DNA of 20,877 nucleotides from Aquiluna sp. (GTDB lineage Bacteria; Actinomycetota; Actinomycetes; Actinomycetales; Microbacteriaceae), in NCBI GenBank assembly GCA_016780945.1, contig JADHKY010000009.1, positions 1 to 20,877 on the forward strand. Direction: 5' to 3'. A program made the position numbers and the translations under genes. The number at the start of each line of letters is the position of its first letter. Position 1 is the stretch's first letter. This document shows, in pieces, positions 7,504-14,315 of this stretch. The notes beneath the pieces are model-generated. The model was not told the origin of the DNA. It did no database searches and worked only from the letters and a program-made list of their open reading frames with translations.

Positions 7504-8862
7504 GTGGATTTCTCCCAACTGAGTTTTTGGCACTCTCAAATTGCCGAGCTCACTCCAAGAGCCATCCCATCAGATGCTGGTCCATTTGATGTCGGCATAG
7601 CAGGCGCTGGGTTCAGCGGTCTCTGGACAGGTATCTACCTACTGAGAGCTAATCCCAACCTCAAGGTTGCCATTTTTGAGAAAGAAATAGCGGGGTTTGG
7701 AGCCTCTGGAAGAAACGGTGGTTGGTGCTCCGCGCTGTTCCCCTGGGCGCCTGACCAACTTGCAGAGAAATATGGCAAAGAGGCTGCTAAGCAGTTGCGC
7801 ACTGCGATGGTGGACACTGTCCAGGAGGTTGGCAGGATAACCAAGGAGCTTGGGATCGACTGTGATTTTCAACTCTCGGGAACCCAATATCTAATTCGTT
7901 CGGAAGCTCAGCGCATCAAGGCAAAACATGAGCTTGCAGCTGCTGAAGAGTTAGGCGTAGATCAACTCAGAAAAGTCTCCCCCGAGCTGGCACCGCGTGC
8001 CACAAAGGTCTTGGGTAGCGTCTTTGATCCGGCATGTGCCTCGATTCAGCCTGCAAAGCTGGTCCGCGGGCTTGCAGAGAGTTTTGAAAAGCTCGGTGGC
8101 GTCATTTTCGAAAAAACTGAAGTCCTAGGGCTTTCCGAGGGTCGCATCAAAACCTCCCGCGGAGACTTCATGGCCGAATACGTGGTGGATGCGCTCGAAG
8201 GCTACCGATCCACCCTCAGGGGAAAAAGGCGTGACTCGATTCCGATCTACTCCCTGATGGTGGTCACGGAGGTTCTACCGGAGGAGCTCTTGAATGAGAT
8301 GGGACTCGAACCAGGAATCACGTTTGCTGACTATCGGAACCTTGTCATTTACGGGCAACGAACCAAAGACAATCGCATCGCCTTCGGTGGCAGAGGCGCT
8401 CCATACCACTTCGGCTCGAGCATAAAGCCCGGCTATGACCGCAACGACAGGATTCATGACCAGATAGAAGGAGTGCTCTTGGATCTATTTCCTCAGCTAA
8501 GCACGGTCAAATTTGAGCAGCGTTGGGGAGGTGCCCTTGGGGTATCCAGGGATTGGATGGCTTCGGTGCGACTTGATCCCAAGTCCAAACTCGGGCAAGC
8601 AGGTGGCTATGTGGGAGACGGCGTTGGCACCAGCAACCTAGCCGGACGGACCATGGCGGATCTGATTCTTGGGCTTTCAACCCCACTAACCAAACTTTGC
8701 TGGGTCCAGCATCAATCTCCCAAGTGGGAGTTCGAACCCCTGCGGTTTATAGCTGCCAGAGGTGCGCTGCTTGGCGCTGACATCGCAGACCAAATTGAAG
8801 GTGTCACCGGCAAGAGATCTTTGATCTCAAAAATAATTGCCCGCCTAACCGGCAAGGGATAG
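7504..8862 (+). CDS. FAD-dependent amine oxidoreductase (DAO family, PuuB-like)
   Basis: Flavin oxidoreductase of the D-amino-acid-oxidase (DAO) fold, 452 residues. The N-terminal Rossmann motif GIAGAGFSGLWTG is at 31-43, the adenosine-ribose-binding acid at about 59 (FEKE), and GASGRNGGW at 66-74 is the second FAD contact typical of PuuB and related enzymes. Near the C-terminus YVGDGVGTSNLAGRTMADL is the final flavin-binding stretch. PuuB oxidises gamma-glutamylputrescine in E. coli, but no gamma-glutamylputrescine synthetase (PuuA) is visible here. The substrate may instead be another amine or N-methylated amino acid. GTG at 7504 follows the aminotransferase stop by three bases, so the genes are almost certainly one operon. 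Only a weak ribosome binding site is visible. The family is firm; the substrate is open. Confidence 0.85.
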   Translation: MDFSQLSFWHSQIAELTPRAIPSDAGPFDVGIAGAGFSGLWTGIYLLRANPNLKVAIFEKEIAGFGASGRNGGWCSALFPWAPDQLAEKYGKEAAKQLRTAMVDTVQEVGRITKELGIDCDFQLSGTQYLIRSEAQRIKAKHELAAAEELGVDQLRKVSPELAPRATKVLGSVFDPACASIQPAKLVRGLAESFEKLGGVIFEKTEVLGLSEGRIKTSRGDFMAEYVVDALEGYRSTLRGKRRDSIPIYSLMVVTEVLPEELLNEMGLEPGITFADYRNLVIYGQRTKDNRIAFGGRGAPYHFGSSIKPGYDRNDRIHDQIEGVLLDLFPQLSTVKFEQRWGGALGVSRDWMASVRLDPKSKLGQAGGYVGDGVGTSNLAGRTMADLILGLSTPLTKLCWVQHQSPKWEFEPLRFIAARGALLGADIADQIEGVTGKRSLISKIIARLTGKG

Positions 8863-8867
8863 AGACG

Positions 8868-8876
8868 TTATCCACA
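8868..8876 (+). promoter_or_regulatory. DnaA-box-like nonamer (TTATCCACA)
   Basis: An exact match to the strong DnaA-box nonamer TTATCCACA lies in the 55-base gap before ogt, just after the oxidoreductase stop. A single box away from an origin can mark DnaA-dependent regulation of a nearby promoter, but one exact nonamer also has an appreciable chance of arising by accident in a window of this size. Confidence 0.35.
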
Positions 8877-8901
8877 ACCCAAAAGCGTGCTTGCCATCAA
8901 G

Positions 8902-8917
8902 TGTGTAACTTGTAGCC
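8902..8917 (+). promoter_or_regulatory. Candidate -10 region for ogt, leaderless architecture
   Basis: TGTGTAACTT precedes the ogt ATG. The hexamer TAACTT (8906-8911) would place the transcription start at about 8918, the A of the start codon. There is no Shine-Dalgarno sequence in front of ogt. The arrangement resembles the lrp start (TGTG + A/T-rich hexamer, then six bases, then ATG). No good -35 at normal spacing is seen. Confidence 0.35.
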
Positions 8918-9406
8918 ATGGAAGAAATCACCGCGAGAGAAGTGTTCACAACTGCACTCGGCACCCTCTCCGTCTGTGTTTCGAAGGGAAGAGTTGTAGA
9001 GGTGGGATTCGTAAGCGAGGCTCTACCAAGCTTTGCAGAGAGCAGCTCGGATGGCGCACTGGCTAAAGAAGCTGCCAACCAGCTGCGAGAGTACTTTGCG
9101 GGCAAGCGAGAAAGCTTTGATCTTCCGCTTCACTTTTCAGGTACAAAGTTTCAAGAGGAAATCTGGCAGGAGATAGCAAAGGTTCCCTTTGGCCAATGCG
9201 CCACCTACAAAGACCTTGCGATGAGAATCGGAAAGCCGCAGGCTGCCCGGGCTGTCGGAGGTGCCGTAGGAGCAAACCCAATAGGCATCATTGTCGGTTG
9301 CCACCGAATTCTCGGTTCTTCAGGAAAGCTCACCGGCTACTCCGGTGGCAGCGGAGTCCCAACCAAGAAAAAGCTACTTGAGCTTGAAGGGATCGCCTAC
9401 AAGTGA
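8918..9406 (+). CDS. ogt: Methylated-DNA--protein-cysteine methyltransferase (O6-alkylguanine repair)
   Basis: Suicide DNA-repair protein that transfers the alkyl group from O6-alkylguanine (and O4-alkylthymine) to its own cysteine; 162 residues, normal for Ogt. The N-terminal ribonuclease-like domain (1-75) is followed by the DNA-binding domain with FQEEIWQEIAKVPFGQCATYKDLA (79-101) and the arginine finger in QAARAVGGAVGANP (108-121). The acceptor is Cys128, but the family PCHR motif reads GCHR here, and the usual proline two residues after NP is also glycine (NPIGIIVGCHR). The downstream ILGSSGKLTGYSGG is normal. The start ATG seems leaderless. The stop overlaps the GTG of tag in a GTGA junction, giving a two-gene alkylation-repair operon. 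Cys, His and Arg are kept, so activity is still likely. Confidence 0.92.
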   Translation: MEEITAREVFTTALGTLSVCVSKGRVVEVGFVSEALPSFAESSSDGALAKEAANQLREYFAGKRESFDLPLHFSGTKFQEEIWQEIAKVPFGQCATYKDLAMRIGKPQAARAVGGAVGANPIGIIVGCHRILGSSGKLTGYSGGSGVPTKKKLLELEGIAYK

Positions 9407-9966
9407 ACACCAGAGTTCACCCTGATGGCCTTGAGCGTTGCATCTGGGTAACGGACGACCAGATCTACATCGACTACCACGACACCGAGTGGGGAACCCC
9501 GACCAAGAATCAAAGATCACTCTTCGAGGGGATTTGCCTGGAGGGCTTTCAGGCAGGGCTGAGTTGGATAACCATCCTCAAAAGGCGCGAGGGTTTTCGA
9601 CAGGTATTCGAAAACTTCGAACCGGAAAAAGTTTCCCGATTTGACGAAGACAAGGTGAGCGAGCTGCTTCAAGACGAGCGCATCATAAGAAACCGTGCAA
9701 AGGTGATCTCCGCAATCAATAACGCGAGAGTTGTCACAGACAATGCAATTGACCTGGTTGAGCTGATGTGGTCCCACGCTCCCAAGAAACCCCAGACACC
9801 CAAAAAGAACTTTGAATGGAAAGCAGCAAGCGAAGAGTCCGTTGCATTGAGTAAGACCCTGAAGAAACTCGGGTTCAGCTTTGTCGGTCCCACCACTATG
9901 TATGCGCTGATGCAATCAACGGGCATGGTTCAGGACCACGCCCCAGGCTGTTTTAGAAGGGTCTGA
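9403..9966 (+). CDS. tag: DNA-3-methyladenine glycosylase I
   Basis: Base-excision glycosylase removing 3-methyladenine (and 3-methylguanine less well) from alkylated DNA; 187 residues, the same as E. coli Tag. The zinc snap is complete: Cys13 (RCIW), His26 (DYHDTEWG), His179 and Cys183 (QDHAPGC). Glu42 in LFEGICLEGFQAGLSW and the aromatic residues of the base pocket (Trp55 and FVGPTTMYALMQ near 160-171) match the family. GTG at 9403 lies inside the ogt stop (GTGA), so translation is probably coupled and both alkylation lesions are handled by one transcript. The C-terminus ends soon after the zinc site, as expected. No start further downstream would keep Cys13, so GTG 9403 is well supported. 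Confidence 0.95.
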   Translation: MNTRVHPDGLERCIWVTDDQIYIDYHDTEWGTPTKNQRSLFEGICLEGFQAGLSWITILKRREGFRQVFENFEPEKVSRFDEDKVSELLQDERIIRNRAKVISAINNARVVTDNAIDLVELMWSHAPKKPQTPKKNFEWKAASEESVALSKTLKKLGFSFVGPTTMYALMQSTGMVQDHAPGCFRRV

Positions 9967-9977
9967 AAAAATCACCC

Positions 9978-10003
9978 CTCCCACTACATTGGTTTATTGG
10001 GAG
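9978..10003 (+). promoter_or_regulatory. Possible hairpin covering the sigma-factor ribosome binding site
   Basis: CTCCCA (9978-9983) is a perfect complement of TGGGAG (9998-10003), and the latter contains the Shine-Dalgarno sequence of the sigma gene. If transcription comes from the tag side, the ribosome site could be masked. If it starts from a local promoter (a TACATT hexamer lies at 9985-9990) the left arm would be absent from the RNA. Confidence 0.3.
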
Positions 10004-10008
10004 AGCAA

Positions 10009-10500
10009 ATGACAGCTGAAGAGTTCAATCGGGTTTATCGCGCCCACCTACCCGAAATAACCCGTTTCCTATCTCGCAGACTCCCGAGCGAGAGCGTGGA
10101 AGACATTGCCGGGGACCTATTCGAGATCGCCTGGAATAAGCGAAGTTCAATACGAGCGGGCGAGGAACTCCCATGGCTCTATAAAACAGCCAGATACCTA
10201 ATTGCTAACCACCGAAGAAAACAGTCTGGGCGACTGGCAATAATCGAACGCCTCCGCGAACCTGTCGCAGCTCCTTCGGCCGAGTCCGTCGCCTTAGCTG
10301 ATCTAGCAATGGCCGATGCCTGGCAGAAGTTGCCCGAGAAAGAGCGAGAGGCTCTCGCTCTATGGGCAATTGAAGGTCTTGAACCAAGTGACATAGCCAA
10401 AGTCCTAGGCCAGAGCGAGAATGCGATCAACATCAGGCTCTCCAGAGCGAAAAAGAATCTTTTGATGGCCTTTGAAAAAACTGGCGGAGAAACTACATAA
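10009..10500 (+). CDS. RNA polymerase sigma factor, ECF-like (sigma-70 family)
   Basis: Small two-domain sigma factor of 163 residues from the ATG used here. Sigma region 2 spans about 5-72: FNRVYRAHLPEITRFLSRRL, then EDIAGDLFEIAWNK and LPWLYKTARYLIANHRRK, the core-binding and -10-recognition helices. Region 4 spans about 100-155: AWQKLPEKEREALALWAIEGLEPSDIA and GQSENAINIRLSRAKK, the -35-reading helix-turn-helix. There is no region 1 or 3, as in ECF sigmas. A longer frame from a TTG at 9997 exists, but the ATG at 10009 has GGGAG five bases upstream. The next gene begins eight bases after the stop and encodes a membrane protein, the classical sigma/anti-sigma arrangement. The signal sensed and the regulon are unknown. 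Confidence 0.9.
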   Translation: MTAEEFNRVYRAHLPEITRFLSRRLPSESVEDIAGDLFEIAWNKRSSIRAGEELPWLYKTARYLIANHRRKQSGRLAIIERLREPVAAPSAESVALADLAMADAWQKLPEKEREALALWAIEGLEPSDIAKVLGQSENAINIRLSRAKKNLLMAFEKTGGETT

Positions 10501-10507
10501 CCAGATT

Positions 10508-11860
10508 ATGGAAGACAACGAACTTAGAAACCTCCTAAAGAAGGCCGATACCAAGGCCTCTCTCGAGCCGATGAACGAGACGGTAGTTGCCAAGGCAGCC
10601 ATGACCCAGCGCAAAGCACCCATGTCCTATCGAGGCTTTAGGGCCCTTGTTGGTTCGCTAGGTGCTGCGGCACTGGTTGTGGGGATAACACTGCCCTCCG
10701 CCCTGCAACCGCAGCCACTTTTCGAGCTTGCCTCCTCCGGCAGCTCTGGCAGAGACAGCGCAATGGCAACACAGGAGTCCTCGGTTGCAGCAGACAGCGC
10801 CATGATTTGGCCTGGCTGGTTTGAATACAACTACATTGCCCAGGGCCTGGACACAGAAGGTAGCAGTGGGGAAATCTTCGAGGTTCGTAAAAAAGGCAAC
10901 CCCACCCAGATCCTAAGAAACGTGGCGGCCGTCTTTGGCATCCAGGGCGAGCCTAAGCAGGATGACTGGTCAACAGCTGAGTACCCCAGCTACTCGATCT
11001 CGGGAGAGGACTTCTCAATTTCCATCTACTGGTCGGGACCCGGTGGCTGGTACTTCAGCCGCTGGAACCAGGACTACTTCCGCGGTTGCGCCGAACCTGT
11101 GATGGAGGAGCCCGTGGAGGGTGACGGTGAGACAGACTCCACAATGGACGAGTCCTACGTTTGCGAGGAAATCAAACCAGAGCCTGGCCTGATTCCGTCT
11201 GAACAGGAAATGCTGTCCCAAGCCGAGAGCCTCTTCAGCACACTCGGCGTCGACTTTGACCGAGCCCTTGCGAGAGTTTGGAGGGACGACTGGGGTGGCT
11301 CAGTATCAATGCCGATGATTCTTGATGGAAACGCAATCCCTCTTGAGAGCTACATCGGCTGGGGCTCCGACGGTGAAGTTTCCTATGCCTCCGGCTACAG
11401 CGTTGAAATCGTCTCCAGGGGTAACTTCGACACCATTTCTGCCACAGACGCTGTAGAGAGAATTAGCGACTGGCGCTGGTATGGCTCTGTGGCCTCAAGC
11501 TACTACGAGCAGTACTACGCAACCACTGCCGTGGCAGAGAGCGCGATCGAGCGCGATGCAGCGGCTAGCGGTGGTGAGGATTCAGCCAGCAGCGACGAGC
11601 CGATGCCAGTTGAGCCAGAACAGCCGACTGAGCCCGAGATTGTTGATGTATTCGTAAATCGTTCTGAGACAGCCCTGGCTGCAGCATATGACGGTAGCGG
11701 CAACATGTGGCTTGTTCCCGCTTACATTCTCCATAACGACCAGGGGTGGTTCGATGTGATCATTGCTGTTGAAGAAGGGGTGATTCAGCTCCCCGAGCCT
11801 TACGACATCATGCCCCTGAACGACACCGAGGAAATGATCATGCCCGAAGAGGGGAACTAG
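10508..11860 (+). CDS. Single-pass membrane protein, putative anti-sigma or sensor partner
   Basis: Not recognised as a named family. From the ATG at 10508 it has 450 residues: a short charged cytoplasmic N-terminus (1-44), one membrane helix (about 45-66, RALVGSLGAAALVVGITLPSAL), then some 380 extracytoplasmic residues. The outer part is acidic and Ser/Gly-rich, with two cysteines (Cys194 and Cys219) that could form a disulfide, an aromatic stretch YWSGPGGWYFSRW near 174-186, and a Pro/Glu-rich linker (DEPMPVEPEQPTEPE) before a final domain. It follows the sigma gene by seven bases, so a role in holding or releasing that sigma is the natural inference. No zinc anti-sigma HxxxCxxC motif is seen. 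A TTG at 10472 would add 12 residues inside the sigma gene; neither start has a good ribosome site. Confidence 0.7.
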   Translation: MEDNELRNLLKKADTKASLEPMNETVVAKAAMTQRKAPMSYRGFRALVGSLGAAALVVGITLPSALQPQPLFELASSGSSGRDSAMATQESSVAADSAMIWPGWFEYNYIAQGLDTEGSSGEIFEVRKKGNPTQILRNVAAVFGIQGEPKQDDWSTAEYPSYSISGEDFSISIYWSGPGGWYFSRWNQDYFRGCAEPVMEEPVEGDGETDSTMDESYVCEEIKPEPGLIPSEQEMLSQAESLFSTLGVDFDRALARVWRDDWGGSVSMPMILDGNAIPLESYIGWGSDGEVSYASGYSVEIVSRGNFDTISATDAVERISDWRWYGSVASSYYEQYYATTAVAESAIERDAAASGGEDSASSDEPMPVEPEQPTEPEIVDVFVNRSETALAAAYDGSGNMWLVPAYILHNDQGWFDVIIAVEEGVIQLPEPYDIMPLNDTEEMIMPEEGN

Positions 11861-12594
11861 AAGCCGGCTGGAACCAGAAGTTCCACTTTTCCTTTACTCA
11901 TTCTTGCCCCCAGACCAGCGGAGGCAGCAACCGATTCAACGTCTGAAATGCTCTTGAGGCCCCTAAGCAATGCAGCGCGAACAAATGCCCCCTTGGCCTT
12001 TTTGTTGAAGTGGTTCAGCGCTTTGCCGCTTTTTTCGTCCAGCACCTCAACAAACCAAGAGTCACGATCTGCGGGCACGGGGTTCAGCTCGAGATATGCC
12101 TTGGAGCGCATGTCCAAAACCTGTCCCAGCATTCGCGGCCACACTGCCTCATGGGCGGTTGGCCAAAGCTTTTTTAGGTTGACCCCTGGAAGCTTGGACC
12201 CGGCACTGAAGCGATAGTAGGGAATCTGCTCGGTCGCAGGCAACAGGCCAAAAAGCGCTGATTGAATGAAAACCTGCTCGGCGGCTCTCTTCCTCGCCTC
12301 CTCGCTCAGTGACTCGAAGTCGAGGGCATCAAACAATACGCCGGTGTAGCGGGAAATGGCTGGCATGGTTGCTGCCGTTAGAAGTTCCAGGTTCGCATCA
12401 ATATCTGCGAGATTTCGAGCACCAAGCTTTAGGGCCTTAGCTGCCGCTTGTTTGTTTCCGCACAGCTTGACGAGCTTCCCAATTACGAGGTCTCTGGTGT
12501 CATCGAGTGCTGACCAAATGATTGCGGAGCGATCTATAGAAACGCCGGCGCCGCCGGGACGCTTGGTCTCCGACGGCGGAAGCAGGATAAGCAT
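11857..12594 (-). CDS. yaaA: Peroxide stress protein YaaA family (DUF328/UPF0246)
   Basis: Member of the YaaA family; in E. coli YaaA belongs to the OxyR regulon and lowers intracellular free iron, limiting Fenton damage. The product has 245 residues, close to the family length. It begins with the hallmark MLILLPPSETKRP and contains the conserved ALDF, QVFIQSALFGLLPATEQIPYYRFSAGSKLPG and LNHFNKKAKGAFVR stretches. ATG at 12594 comes three bases after the atpC stop (TAG then TAA then ATG), so it is read through from the ATP synthase operon. The stop overlaps that of the facing membrane-protein gene by three bases in a CTAG. Its role here (DNA-binding or iron-related) is known only from the family. 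Confidence 0.9.
   Translation of the reverse strand: MLILLPPSETKRPGGAGVSIDRSAIIWSALDDTRDLVIGKLVKLCGNKQAAAKALKLGARNLADIDANLELLTAATMPAISRYTGVLFDALDFESLSEEARKRAAEQVFIQSALFGLLPATEQIPYYRFSAGSKLPGVNLKKLWPTAHEAVWPRMLGQVLDMRSKAYLELNPVPADRDSWFVEVLDEKSGKALNHFNKKAKGAFVRAALLRGLKSISDVESVAASAGLGARMSKGKVELLVPAGF
11869..11892 (+). terminator. Possible rho-independent terminator after the sigma/membrane-protein operon
   Basis: TGGAAC-CAGAA-GTTCCA forms a perfect six-pair stem with a five-base loop, followed by CTTTTCCTTT, eight bases after the + strand stop. It lies inside the 3' end of yaaA on the other strand, so coding constraint could also explain it. The T-run is interrupted. Confidence 0.4.
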
Positions 12595-12597
12595 TTA

Positions 12598-12864
12598 CTA
12601 GCTGACCAGTTGGGCATCCCGAACTACGACGGTAACCACGTCGGACTCCATGGACAAAAAGCCGCCCTCTTCGGTCTTAGCAACGACCTTGCCCGATGCG
12701 GAGGAGATGCGAATCTCTCCGGCAACCAGGACCGCAAGCATGGGCTCGTGACCGGCCAGCAGGCCAATCTCACCAACAGCTGTCTTGGCGACAAGCATGT
12801 CAGCCTTGCCCGACCAGATTTCTTTCTCGGCCGAGACTACGTTGACGGTGATTTGGTTTGCCAC
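12598..12864 (-). CDS. atpC: ATP synthase F1 subunit epsilon (short form)
   Basis: Epsilon subunit of the F1 rotor stalk, 88 residues. Only the N-terminal beta-sandwich is present (residues 1-85, with VSAEKEIWSGKADMLVAKTAVGEIGLLAGHEP). The two C-terminal helices that inhibit ATP hydrolysis in E. coli and Bacillus (total about 130-140 residues) are missing. The frame ends cleanly at a TAG, so this looks like a natural short form and not a break. GTG at 12864 overlaps the atpD stop by one base (TAGTG), implying coupled translation. It is the last ATP synthase gene; yaaA follows three bases later. Short epsilon subunits occur in other actinobacteria, as far as I know. Confidence 0.93.
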   Translation of the reverse strand: MANQITVNVVSAEKEIWSGKADMLVAKTAVGEIGLLAGHEPMLAVLVAGEIRISSASGKVVAKTEEGGFLSMESDVVTVVVRDAQLVS

Positions 12865-14300
12865 TAACCGAGGTCCTTCTTGATGCGTTCGTAAGCCTTC
12901 ATGACGTCATCGATACCACCGCAGTTGAAGAAGGCCTGCTCTGGAACGTGGTCCAGCTCGCCATCTGCGATCATGCGGAAGCCTTCGACGGTGTCCTTGA
13001 GGGAAACGGTCGAACCCTCGATGCCGGTGAACTTGGTTGCCATGTAGGTGTTCTGGGAAAGGAACTGCTGGATCCTTCGTGCACGAGACACGGTGATCTT
13101 GTCTTCCTCGGAGAGCTCCTCAACACCCAAGATGGCGATGATCTCCTGGAGTTCCTTGTTCTTCTGCAGGATTGCCTTGACCCTAATCGCGGTGTCGTAG
13201 TGATCCTGTCCGATATAGGCAGGGTTCAAGATTCGCGAGGTCGAAGCAAGCGGGTCCACAGCTGGGTACAGACCCTTGGCAGCAATTTCACGGCTTAGCT
13301 CGGTAGTTGCGTCGAGGTGAGCGAATGTGGTTGCAGGTGCCGGGTCGGTGTAGTCATCCGCAGGCACGTAGATAGCCTGCAACGAGGTAATCGAGTGGCC
13401 CCTGGTCGAGGTGATGCGCTCCTGGAGCACACCCATCTCATCCGCAAGGTTCGGCTGGTATCCCACAGCAGATGGCATACGACCTAGCAGGGTCGAAACC
13501 TCAGAGCCTGCCTGGGTGAAACGGAAGATGTTGTCGATGAACAAAAGCACATCCTGGCCCTGCACATCGCGGAAGTACTCCGCCATGGTCAGCGCGGAAA
13601 GCGCTACGCGAAGTCGGGTTCCAGGTGGCTCATCCATCTGGCCGAAGACCAGTGCGGTCTTCTCCAGAACGCCGGCCTCCTTCATTTCCTCGATAAGGTC
13701 ATTACCCTCACGAGTACGCTCCCCAACACCTGCGAATACCGACACACCATCGTGGTTCTCGGCTACTCGGTAGATCATCTCCTGAATCAGAACTGTCTTA
13801 CCAACACCGGCTCCACCGAATAGGCCGATCTTTCCACCCTGCACATAAGGGGTCAGAAGGTCAATGACCTTGATGCCGGTCTCGAACATCTGAGTCTTGG
13901 ACTCGAGCTGATCGAAGGCTGGTGGGGTGCGGTGGATTGGCCAGCGCTCCTTGATCTCAAGCTTGTCACCAGGCTCACCGTTCAGCACATCACCAAGGAC
14001 GTTGAATACCTTGCCCTTGGTGACATCGCCAACTGGCACCGAAATCGGGGCTCCAGAGTCGTGAACTATGCCGCCGCGGACCAGACCATCGGTTGGCTTC
14101 AGCGCAATGGCACGAACCAGGTCGTCACCGAGGTGCTGGGCAACCTCAAGAGTCAGGGTGGACTTCTCCTTGCCCAGGACAATCTCTGTGGTCAGGGCGT
14201 TGTAGATCTCCGGGATGGAATCGTGCGGGAACTCGATGTCGACCACCGGTCCGGTAACGCGCGCGATGCGACCCGTTGCTGTCTTTGTGCTCTCGGCCAT
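12864..14300 (-). CDS. atpD: ATP synthase F1 subunit beta
   Basis: Catalytic subunit of F1, 478 residues. Walker A GGAGVGKT is at 162-169, the catalytic glutamate Glu194 is in GERTREGND, Walker B is VLLFIDNIFR with Asp256, and the torque-transmitting DELSEED loop reads EELSEED in ILGVEELSEEDK. Length and sequence are canonical. ATG at 14300 lies 15 bases after the atpG stop, with AGAAAGAGAAAG-type purines upstream. The stop is shared with the atpC start by one base. It forms the alternating alpha3-beta3 head with AtpA and makes ATP from ADP and phosphate. Confidence 0.98.
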   Translation of the reverse strand: MAESTKTATGRIARVTGPVVDIEFPHDSIPEIYNALTTEIVLGKEKSTLTLEVAQHLGDDLVRAIALKPTDGLVRGGIVHDSGAPISVPVGDVTKGKVFNVLGDVLNGEPGDKLEIKERWPIHRTPPAFDQLESKTQMFETGIKVIDLLTPYVQGGKIGLFGGAGVGKTVLIQEMIYRVAENHDGVSVFAGVGERTREGNDLIEEMKEAGVLEKTALVFGQMDEPPGTRLRVALSALTMAEYFRDVQGQDVLLFIDNIFRFTQAGSEVSTLLGRMPSAVGYQPNLADEMGVLQERITSTRGHSITSLQAIYVPADDYTDPAPATTFAHLDATTELSREIAAKGLYPAVDPLASTSRILNPAYIGQDHYDTAIRVKAILQKNKELQEIIAILGVEELSEEDKITVSRARRIQQFLSQNTYMATKFTGIEGSTVSLKDTVEGFRMIADGELDHVPEQAFFNCGGIDDVMKAYERIKKDLG

Positions 14301-14315
14301 TGTGCTTTCTCTTTC

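Noticed and set aside
8839..8857. TTGCC / GGCAA inverted repeat at the end of the oxidoreductase gene
   Set aside because: It is a five-pair stem with a nine-base loop, lies within coding sequence, and has no T-run. Not a convincing terminator.
12858..13298. 146-codon open frame on the + strand opposite atpD
   Set aside because: It is antisense to the certain atpD gene, has no family resemblance, and resembles a mirror of its codon pattern.
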